64,000 nucleotides of DNA, taken from assembly GCA_963738375.1 (NCBI GenBank), contig CAVTWL010000012.1:372001-436000 (forward strand). Direction: 5' to 3'. The notes under the pieces were generated by a model, which saw only the letters and a list, made by a program, of their open reading frames with translations, did no database searches and was not told where the DNA came from. Numbering within the stretch: the first letter of the stretch is position 1; every line of letters starts with the position of its first letter. The DNA is from Bog-159 sp963738375 (GTDB taxonomy: Bacteria; Acidobacteriota; Terriglobia; Bryobacterales; Bryobacteraceae). The translations under genes and the position numbers were made by a program. Positions 56,895-64,000 of this stretch are shown here, one piece after another.

Positions 56895-57415
56895 TGTGCG
56901 GCTCCCTTGGATTTGGCGGTGAGGCAATCCTGCAAGCGACGGCGGGCCCGCGCCAGACGCGACATGACAGTACCGATGGGCGCGTTGGCGACTTCGGCGA
57001 TATCCTTGTACGACATATCTTCCAACTCTCGCATGACGATGACTTCGCGAAATTCCGATGGCAGGGATTCCAAACAGTTTCTGACGTCCGCGCGATCGCT
57101 GCTCTTTACCATTTCCGTCTCGATGGTAGGCCCGCCCGATGTCCCGCCGTGGATGCCTTCATCGAAGGACACCTGCGCCGGCGTAGCGCCACGGCGGCGC
57201 CAGGTTGACGCCGTATTGCGTACCACCGCCATCAGCCAGGGGCGCGCATCGCCGCCGTGAAAGCCGTCGAAAAAACGCAGGGCCCGCAGGTAGGCCTCCT
57301 GCACCACGTCGCGCGCATCGTCGTCGTTCCGCGTCAGCCAGCGGGCCAGGTTGTAGGCGGCGTCCAGATGGGGCAGCATGAGGTCTTCGAAGAGGTCGTT
57401 TTGCGGCCCTGCCAT
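56891..57415 (-). CDS. ECF RNA polymerase sigma factor with cognate anti-sigma
   Basis: A 174-residue ECF factor: NLARWLTRNDDDARDVVQEAYLRALRFFDGF (region 2), DARPWLMAVVRNTASTWRRRG, and region 4 LPSEFREVIVMRELEDMSYKDIAEVANAPIGTVMSRLARARRRLQD. This is a SigE/RpoE-like set. ATG 57415. The gene order sigma then anti-sigma with a 4-bp ATGA overlap is the standard arrangement and indicates coupled expression. Regulon unknown; the promoter must lie upstream of 57415, in a 35-bp gap to the haem-binding gene. Confidence 0.92.
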   Translation of the reverse strand: MAGPQNDLFEDLMLPHLDAAYNLARWLTRNDDDARDVVQEAYLRALRFFDGFHGGDARPWLMAVVRNTASTWRRRGATPAQVSFDEGIHGGTSGGPTIETEMVKSSDRADVRNCLESLPSEFREVIVMRELEDMSYKDIAEVANAPIGTVMSRLARARRRLQDCLTAKSKGAAQ

Positions 57416-57450
57416 TTAGTGAGTATATGGTACACCGCCCGGCTGGCTGG

Positions 57451-57921
57451 CTACTGGGCGGCATGGGCGGATTCCAGGGCCGCCAAGCGGCGCCGTTCCA
57501 GCTTGCTCCATTGGTAAATCCTGTCCAGTTCTTCGGGGCCAGGTTTCGCGCCGGGGTGCAGCAGGGTGTACCGCGGCAGCGGCATTCTGTGGTTTCTAAC
57601 CACGGCGGCGAGTTCGGCTAAGAGTTCACGCTGTTTGGCGGCGTCGTACTGCGGCCACCGGGATAGGTTCATATGGCTGCGGGCCTCGTGTACATCTTTC
57701 TCAATCAGCCATGACATCGGCGCGGCGTAGCTGTACCACGGCCATTCGGTCCGTTCGGAATGGCAGTTTTGGCAGGATTTTTCAATGACGCGCGTTACCG
57801 CCGGGTCGACGTCCGCGCCCGCAAGAATCGGCGCGGACGAATTGGTCTTAGCTCCAAACGGATGGATGAAACCCGAAATGAGCAGCGTAAGGCCGGCGCC
57901 GCCAATGATTTTCTTCTTCAT
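57451..57921 (-). CDS. Haem-binding domain protein (one c-type haem)
   Basis: A 156-residue protein with a membrane or signal helix (MKKKIIGGAGLTLLISGFIHPFG). The haem_bd domain has VIEKSCQNCHSERTEWPWYSYAAPMSWLIEKDV (CxxCH with the WPWY signature), SRWPQYDAAKQRELLAELAAVVRNHRMPLPRYTLLHP. Single-haem proteins of this group serve in periplasmic electron transfer. ATG 57921 starts a good signal. Divergent from the phosphoesterase gene, with an inverted repeat in the 88-bp gap. Confidence 0.9.
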   Translation of the reverse strand: MKKKIIGGAGLTLLISGFIHPFGAKTNSSAPILAGADVDPAVTRVIEKSCQNCHSERTEWPWYSYAAPMSWLIEKDVHEARSHMNLSRWPQYDAAKQRELLAELAAVVRNHRMPLPRYTLLHPGAKPGPEELDRIYQWSKLERRRLAALESAHAAQ

Positions 57922-57948
57922 AACACCCAATACTCGCGGGACGCCGAA

Positions 57949-57973
57949 TTTATTCCTCGTGGCCGGGAATAAA
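57949..57973. promoter_or_regulatory. Inverted repeat in the haem-binding/phosphoesterase divergent region
   Basis: TTTATTCC (57949-57956) and GGAATAAA (57966-57973) form a perfect 8-bp inverted repeat with a 9-bp spacer, centred between two divergent start codons (57921 and 58010). It may be a shared operator. No regulator gene lies nearby, so the binding protein is unknown. Confidence 0.4.
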
Positions 57974-58009
57974 ACCGCACATCGCGCAGTATTGGCAGGC
58001 GAGGAGCAA

Positions 58010-58959
58010 ATGTCCAAATTCATTCTTCACGATCACAACAACGACGGCATCAACCGCCGGGGATTTCTCGAATGCATGGCTTGGGCCGGCACGGGAGTCG
58101 TCTGGACCGTCGGCAGCGGCATCTTGAATTCGCGCGCTTTCGGCAAGCCCGGCCGGGCGAGTCCAAGGGCGAGATGACCTTCGTCCAGATAAGCGACAGC
58201 CACATCGGTTTCAACAAACCGGCCAATCCCGACGTAGTGGGTACCCTGCAGGCCACCGTCGACAAAATCAACGCGCTGCCGCGCGCCCCGGAATTCGTCA
58301 TTCACACCGGCGATTTGAGCCACATGTCCAAGGCGGCGGAGTTCGACACGCTCGACCAGGTGATGAAATCCGCCAAAACAAGCCAGGTGTTTTATGTTCC
58401 CGGCGAACACGATACCTCGGTGGACGACGGCAAGCAGTACCTGGAGCGCTACGGCAAGGGTACGAAGGGCGCCGGCTGGTATAGCTTCGATCAGAAGGGC
58501 GTGCATTTCGTCGGACTGGTGAACGTGGTGGGGATGGAGCATCTGGGCAAGCTGGGCGCGGAGCAACTGGCGTGGCTCGAAGCCGATCTGAAAGCGCGCT
58601 CAAGCAGCACCCCGGTGGTGGTCTTCGCACACATCCCGCTGTGGGCGGTTTACCCCGAGTGGGGTTGGGGCACCCAGGACAGCGCGCAGGCGCTCGATTA
58701 CTTGAAGCGCTTCGGATCGGTGACGGTATTGAACGGCCACATCCACCAGGTGATGCAGAAGGTGGAAGGCCGCGTGACTTTCCACACGGCCATGTCGACC
58801 GCGTTTCCGCAGCCCGCGCCGGGCAGCGCCCCGGCAGCCGGCCCGATGAAAGTTCCGGCGGAAAAATTGCGCAGCCTGTTGGGTATTACCGACGTGCAAT
58901 ATGTGGCGCGCAAGCACAGTCTCGCGGTAGTGGATTCCACGTTGGCGGTGGGGAGTTGA
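58010..58959 (+). CDS. Calcineurin-like metallophosphoesterase, Tat-exported, one frameshift
   Basis: About 316 codons. ATG 58010 follows GAGGAG. The leader has INRRGFLECMAWAGTGVVWTVGSG (Tat-like). After a frame change near 58130-58160 the metallophosphoesterase domain reads FVQISDSHIGF (Asp/His), VIHTGDLSHM, FYVPGEHDTS (GNHD-like, here GEHD), FAHIPLW and LNGHIHQ, the metal ligands of a dinuclear active site. It hydrolyses phosphoesters outside the cytoplasm; substrate unknown. Five bp before the cytochrome c gene, so co-transcription is expected. Stop at 58957-58959. Confidence 0.88.
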
Positions 58960-58964
58960 GCGCG

Positions 58965-59324
58965 ATGAAGCGGTCATTAGCGCTGCTCGCCGCGGCGTTA
59001 GCCATCCTCGTAATCACGGCAAGTCCAGAGACGGTGGCAAGCGGAAAAGATGTTTTCGAACGCCGCTGCGCGGGCTGCCATTCGCTCGATCGCGACAAGG
59101 AAGGTCCGCGGCTGGGCGGCGTTTACGGGCGTCCCGCCGGTTCCGTTCCCTCCTTCAATTATTCGGATGCGTTGAAGCAGTCCCACATCACCTGGGATGC
59201 GGATTCCCTGGCGAAGTGGCTGGCGGGTCCGGACAAACTGGTGCCGGATACGGATATGGCGTTCCATCTGGAAAGCGCCGCGGAGCGGGCGGCAATTATC
59301 GCTTTTCTGAAACAAGCTCGCTGA
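58965..59324 (+). CDS. Class I cytochrome c
   Basis: A 119-residue protein: signal peptide (1-21), haem motif CAGCH at residues 35-39 (FERRCAGCHSLDRDKEGPRLGGVYGRPAG), and the distal Met in PDTDMAFHL. This is a soluble periplasmic electron carrier of the mitochondrial-like short type. It shares a transcript with the phosphoesterase upstream. It overlaps the convergent ABC transporter gene by 29 bp at the 3' end, including the stop codon. Partner oxidase not visible. Confidence 0.92.
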   Translation: MKRSLALLAAALAILVITASPETVASGKDVFERRCAGCHSLDRDKEGPRLGGVYGRPAGSVPSFNYSDALKQSHITWDADSLAKWLAGPDKLVPDTDMAFHLESAAERAAIIAFLKQAR

Positions 59325-61142
59325 GCTTCTCGCCGCCCGGGACTTCCTGGTCTTTGTATTGAAGCTGATAAAGCTTCCAATAAATGCCGCGCAGCGCCAG
59401 CAATTGCTGATGCGTACCGCACTCGCGCAGCCGGCCCTTGTGCATCACCAAAATCCGGTCGGCGCGTTGGATGGTGGAAAGCCGATGCGCGATAACAATC
59501 GATGTACGGCCCTCCACGATGCGGCTCAACGCCTCGCGCACGCGAAATTCGGTTTCGGTATCGACGCTCGATGTGGCTTCGTCCAGGATCAGAAAGCGCG
59601 GGTTATGCGCCAAGGCGCGGGCAAATCCGATCAACTGCTTCTGGCCGGTGGAAAGGCCGCTGCCGCGCTCGCGGATGGAATGCTGGAAGCCGTCGGGCAG
59701 CGATTGGATGAAGTCCAGGATGTTGACCTGCCCGGCGGCATCCTCGACGGCCTGCCGATCGATGCCGGGCGTTCCCAGGCGGATGTTCTCCTCGAGCGTT
59801 CCGGTGAACAGGTAGGGATCCTGCAGCACCACGCCGAACGGCCGCCGCAGGTCGCGCGGATCGAGTTCCCGCACATCCACGCCGCCGATGCGGATGACAC
59901 CTTTTTGCACGTCATAGAAGCGCAGTAGCAGGCTGACGATGGTGGTTTTGCCCGCGCCCGTGTGGCCGACGACGGCAATCGTTTCCCCCGGGTTGATGGT
60001 GAAACTCACGTCCCGCAGCACCCAGTCTTCGTCTTTATAGGCGAACCAGACGTTTTCAAATTCGATGCTGGCCGAATCCGGACGAGGCTGCGGATGGGCC
60101 GGCGGAAGGATCTCCGCCGTGGTGTCGAGCAGTTTGAAGATGCGCTCCGCCGAAGCCATCGCGCCTTGCAGGATGTTGTACTTCTCGCTTAGATCCTGAA
60201 TCGGTCGGAAGAAGCGCAGGCCGTATTGCAGGAAGGCCACCACGACGCCCAGAGTCAGAGCGCCCTTGCCGATGCGGAAGCCGCCATAAGCCAAGATCCC
60301 GGCCAAGGCCAGCATCGACAGAAACTCCACCACCGGGTAGAACCAGCCATAAGCCAGGATGGCGTCTTTGTAGGCATCCATGTGTTCGCGGTTGACGCCA
60401 TCGAATTCGACCTGGCTTTTGGCTTCGCGATTGAACAATTGCAGGACCACAATGCCGGTCACATGCTCTTGCAGATAGGAATTAATTTTCGCGATGGCGA
60501 CACGGATCCGCCGGTAGCTCTCGGTGACGCTGCGGCGAAAAATGGCGGTCACCAGGATCACCAACGGCATCACGGCCAGCATCAGCACGGTCAGGCCCAC
60601 ACTCAGCTTGGCCATGATCGCGACGATGAAACTGAGCACCAGTAAATCGCCGAGGATAGTAACGAGGCCGGAAGCGAACAGGTCATTGAGAACGTCCACG
60701 TCCGTCGTGACGCGCGTTACCAGGCGGCCCACGGGATTGTGATCGAAGAAGGCGACGTCCAGCTCTTGTAAATGAGACATGAGCTGCTTGCGCAGGTCGA
60801 ACATGGCCAACTGCCCGGTGTATTGCATCAGGTAGACCTGCGCGAATTCAAAAACGAAGGTTCCCAGCAGCACGCCAAGATAAAGCATCCCGACGGCTGC
60901 CAGGCCATGCCACGGGTCGGCGGGCAGATAGTGGTCGATCGGTGTGGGAACGCGCGTGCTGCTCGGCGCGAGGTAGCGATCGACCGCGATTTTCGTCAAC
61001 AGCGGACCCAACACCTGCAAGATGGATTGAAGGAGCAGGAAAAACAGGGAACCGAGACATACCCGCGATAGGGCCGCATGTAGCCCAGCAACCTGCGCAT
61101 CAACCGGGAATCGTATGCCTTGCCGAGGACCTCTTCTTCCAC
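59296..61142 (-). CDS. ABC exporter half-transporter (MsbA/MDR type), frameshift near the start
   Basis: About 616 codons from GTG 61142 (VEEEVLGKAYDSRLMRRLLGYMRPYRGYV). A frame change near 61055-61065 joins this to SLFFLLLQSILQVLGPLLTKIAVDRYL. The membrane domain holds six helices, with the conserved FFDHNPVGRLVTRVTTDVD. The ATPase domain has VVGHTGAGKTTIVSLLLRFYD (Walker A), LSTGQKQLIGFARAL (signature), FLILDEATSSVD (Walker B) and the H-loop IAHRLSTIQ. It likely exports lipids or drugs as a dimer. The exported phosphatase gene lies 6 bp upstream in the same direction. Confidence 0.9.
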
Positions 61143-61148
61143 TCTTAG

Positions 61149-61715
61149 CTATTTTAGCGTGGTGGTTGAAGGCGCCGCCGCGGCTTGGATGGTCGCCGGA
61201 ATCGGCGGCTGGAAGCCCAATACGAAGCGTTGCATGGTGATTTCGAAACCGGCCATGCCGTAAGCTTTCGCTTCAGCGAGCGCCCTCTCGTTTTTCCAGC
61301 CATCGTGTTGAATGCGATAGCAGGCAATCAGCGTGCCGGTGCGATCGGCCCCGCGGCGGCAGTGGACGAAAACGGGATCGGGTGAATCGGTCAGCAGCGC
61401 TAGCAGCCTGGCGATCTTGTCCGGCGGCGGGGCGGCGATACCGGACAATGGCATGCCGACGTAGCGCATACCCGCTGCTTCGACTTCGCGCCGCTCCTGC
61501 TCGGAGCTCTCGCGCAGGTCGATGACGGTTTTCACGCCCAGTTTAGCGAGGCTGTTCCAACCTTCGTGTCTCGGCTGCGCGCCGCGATAGACATGATCGT
61601 TAACCTGATGGAAATTTGGGATGCCAGGCGCCGAAACTTCACCACCCCAAACGGGAAGGCAAAGCGCGGCCAGAAGGGATGCCGCTACGAAGGAAGTCCC
61701 GCGGATGTTTTGCAT
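61149..61715 (-). CDS. Exported tyrosine/dual-specificity-type phosphatase
   Basis: A 188-residue protein with a signal peptide (1-23, ending PVWGGE). The catalytic signature is HCRRGADRTG with nucleophile Cys119 and Arg125 (CX5R). A structural Asp is in VKTVIDLRESSEQ, and FHQVNDHVYRGAQP is the start of the DSP domain. This resembles DSP-PTPase fused-type phosphatases, which in the periplasm may act on inositol phosphates or phosphoproteins. It is the first gene before the ABC exporter, 6 bp apart, and divergent from the hydrolase gene. Confidence 0.9.
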   Translation of the reverse strand: MQNIRGTSFVAASLLAALCLPVWGGEVSAPGIPNFHQVNDHVYRGAQPRHEGWNSLAKLGVKTVIDLRESSEQERREVEAAGMRYVGMPLSGIAAPPPDKIARLLALLTDSPDPVFVHCRRGADRTGTLIACYRIQHDGWKNERALAEAKAYGMAGFEITMQRFVLGFQPPIPATIQAAAAPSTTTLK

Positions 61716-61771
61716 GGATACCCTAGTCGATCTTGCTCTATTTTATCACGCGATGCTGTATTCTATAGACC

Positions 61772-63904
61772 ATGCGCCGCCTCGTTTGCGTTCCTACTGT
61801 TTTGCTCTTCGTCCCCCTGCTGGCTGCCGCCGGCGTCAGCGTCAACTGGAATCCCGCGGACCCCACCGTCGGTCCGTATCCAACCGATGTCTTGACCGTT
61901 CCGGACACCACCCAAAAGAACGGGTTCCACATCAATTTGCCGATGCCCGATTGTACGGCCGCGCCCACCGATTGCCAGGACGTCCAGTTGCTGAATCAAT
62001 TGGATGGCTTTCAGACCGCGCCGCGCATTAGCATTCAGTTTTCCGGACCGATCGATCCCAACAGCATCCATCACGCGGTTTATTACGTCGCGCTGGACAA
62101 CCTCACCCAAGAGGAGCACGGCATCAACTTCACGGGCCAGATGTTGTACCTGACCCAGATGATTTACGATCCCACCGCCAATACGTTGTATGGCAAGCCG
62201 GACGGCAACCTGGATCAGCACCGGCATTACGCGTTCGTCGTGACCGACGTAATTAAGGACCTGGCGGGCAACCCGGTCACCGCCGACCCGGGATACACGG
62301 CGTGCGTGCAGCCTGGACCGGGTGTGGCGCAGACCGTGTATTGCAGCGAATTGTCGCAGGCGGTCAGCAGCGTGGCGTCCGCCGTGGCGCCCGCGCACAT
62401 TGTGGCGGCTTCCGTTTTCACCACCATGAATGTCACGAACTTCATGCAGCAGGCGTGGTCGCTGCTGCCGAACGTGACCCCGCCTCCGACGCCATCACAG
62501 CCGCCCGCGCTGATTGCCATACTCGAATATTGCCTCCCTGGTGCTGCATGAACAGGTGGCCGCTAATCCCGCGCAGTTTGTGGATGTAGCGCTCCCCATT
62601 ACCAATCCTTTAATTCAAGGCATCGGCGGTGTTTATTTCGGATCGTTTGCCGATGCCAATTTTCTCAACGCCTCCAACGTGATCGACTCCGTGCCGACCG
62701 GGCAGACGTTGACCCTGCCGGGTTCGATCAATGTGATTTACTATCACGCGTTCCTGCCGTCTACGCCCGAACCGCCCAACGGGTACCCGGTAGTGATCTA
62801 CGGACACGGTTTCGGCGACAGTCAATGGGGGGGACCGACGGCCGTAGCGCCCACCCTGGCGCAGGCCGGCTTCGCCACCATTGCCATCAACGCGGTGGGA
62901 CACGGCTTCGGGCCGCTGAGCCAGGTGATCGTTACCGATCCGAACGGCAATGTGACCACCTTCACCGCCGGTGGGCGCAGCGTCGATCTGAACGGCGACG
63001 GACAGATCGGGCCGTATGAAGGCTGTTTGGCGGCCAATCCGGCGCAGGTGGCCTTGCGCGATTGCCTGCGGCAGACGGCGCTCGACCTGGCGAGTCTGGT
63101 GCTGCACAATCAAGCGGGGGATCGACGTGAACGGTGACGGAAAACCGGATCTGGATGCCAGCCGCATTTATTATGTCGGCGAGTCGCTGGGTTCGATGTA
63201 CGGGACCATTTTCTCGGCGTTGGAGCCGGCGGTGCGCGCCTCGGTCCTGAACGTGGGCGGCGGATCGGTGGAGGACATCGTGCGCTGGAGCCAGTCGTAC
63301 CATTCGCTGGCGGCGGGATTGTTGGCGTTCGCGCATGCCGTCGCTGCTCAACGAGGGCGACGGATTTCAACGACAATTACGTGTTTCCGTATCAGCCGGT
63401 GAAGGTGAACGATGTGCCGGGAGCGATCGCGATTCAGAATGCGTTCGAGCGCTATGAGTGGCTGGAATCGCCTGGGCGATCCGGTGTACTGGGCGCCCCA
63501 CATGGCGGATTCGATGCTGCCGGGCGTGCCTTTCAAGCGAATTCTCTTCCAGTTGGCGCGCGAAGACCAGACCATGCCGAACATGGCGACCACGCGGCTG
63601 ATCAAGGCGGCCAACCATCCCCTCACTTGGGAGTACCGGCACGACCTGGCCCTGGCGGATGGCTTGCAACTGCCCGCAGGATCCGCACCCGTTTCTGGTG
63701 ATGTTTATCGGAATCTCCGGTACCTCCGTGAGTTTTCCCAGCCTCCCCGGAATTCTAATTGGCCTGGCGGCCCAGCAGCAGGTGGCCGGCTTCTTTTCGA
63801 GCGATGGCCTCAGCGCTCCGGATCCAAATACATTAGTACCCCCGGCTATTCCGCAGGGGTTATTTGAAATCCCCCCCTCGCTTCCAGAGGATAACGACTA
63901 TTGA
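61772..63904 (+). CDS. Secreted alpha/beta hydrolase, broken by at least four frame changes
   Basis: About 711 codons. A signal peptide (MRRLVCVPTVLLFVPLLAAAG) leads to an N-terminal region with an Ig-like DVLTVPDTTQKNGFHINLP segment. The hydrolase has VVIYGHGFGDSQWGG (oxyanion), YYVGESLGSMYG (nucleophile elbow GESLG) and ends EIPPSLPEDNDY. Frame changes lie near 62530, 63115, 63345, 63470 and 63660, as protein text continues in alternate frames (for example GIDVNGDGKPDLDASRIYY, LLNEGDGFNDNYVFPYQ, FKRILFQLAREDQT, PFLVMFIGISGTSVSF). It resembles bacterial secreted lipase/esterase-like proteins. The function is not certain. Confidence 0.75.
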
Positions 63905-64000
63905 GCGGCCGCGCTTGCTGAGCGAAGCACTCCCGTCACCGAAAGCAGCAGGCGGCCTTCCGGGCTTTTGTCGAAACGAGCGCTCTTCATCGTGACTGGC
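63898..64000 (-). CDS. Partial gene, C-terminal end only
   Basis: The minus strand at the right edge reads VTMKSARFDKSPEGRLLLSV, then TGVLRSASAAAQ and a TAG at 63898-63900. It overlaps the hydrolase stop by 7 bp, tail to tail. With only 34 codons visible, identity cannot be given, and a chance open frame is possible. Confidence 0.35.
   Translation of the reverse strand, partial: PVTMKSARFDKSPEGRLLLSVTGVLRSASAAAQ

Overview
The window is a high-GC stretch (roughly 60-65 % by eye) that looks like a soil Acidobacteriota chromosome, most likely of the Solibacter/Bryobacter group. The pointers are a TIGR03435 protein, a TIGR03437 ('Solibacter') C-terminal domain, a DUF1501/DUF1800 pair, DUF6152 and DUF6644 proteins, many Tat-type leaders on enzymes, and an ECF sigma factor paired with a Ser/Thr kinase carrying TPRs. 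There is no phage, CRISPR array or recognisable insertion sequence.

Layout. 1-1444: small exported-protein operon. 1602-2177: an EF-P paralogue of the EfpL/YeiP type. 2188-6353: DUF1800-DUF1501 surface pair. 6599-11358: rlmA-like methyltransferase and a convergent unknown gene, separated by a 2.8 kb insert flanked by 147-bp direct repeats. 12372-16822: Tat-exported aminotransferase, SulP-like transporter lacking STAS, and four tandem DUF6644 membrane paralogues. 17011-20109: M28 peptidase, VOC protein, SRPBCC and ArsR pair with a clear operator. 20205-22829: HIT hydrolase, IHF/HU subunit and ribosomal protein S1. 23116-26812: acetyl-CoA synthetase, a TIM-barrel protein and a TIGR03435 protein. 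26809-29044: DinB, DGPF (YciI) and ECF42-type sigma. 29487-32636: GH74-like secreted beta-propeller protein. 32870-38424: ECF sigma, Ser/Thr kinase-TPR, unknown protein and CxxCH protein. 38452-38528: tRNA-Arg(CCG). 38590-42774: Gfo/Idh/MocA oxidoreductase and a signalling cluster. 42789-45949: NHL/SLH surface protein. 46053-50882: GH116 glucosidase, CobW-type GTPase and threonine dehydrogenase. 51723-56061: 2-hydroxyacyl-CoA dehydratase-type activase proteins. 56142-57415: ECF sigma and anti-sigma. 57451-61715: haem-binding protein, phosphoesterase, cytochrome c, ABC exporter and exported phosphatase. 61772-63904: a secreted alpha/beta hydrolase.

Read quality matters here. At least thirteen genes are broken by single-base indels, often in G/C runs, or by single nonsense codons. 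One of them is rpsA, which a living cell needs intact. I therefore give whole-gene spans and mark where the frame changes; most of these breaks are probably sequence errors rather than pseudogenes.

Functionally the region combines translation and housekeeping genes (rpsA, ihf, efpL, acs, tdh, tRNA), a large set of signalling modules (three ECF sigma factors, a Ser/Thr kinase, two response regulators, a soluble histidine kinase, ArsR) and secreted glycan or protein degradation (GH74-like, GH116, M28, hydrolase). This fits a heterotrophic soil oligotroph. The least explained loci are the four-copy DUF6644 array, the sigma-kinase-unknown-CxxCH operon, and the repeat-flanked insert.
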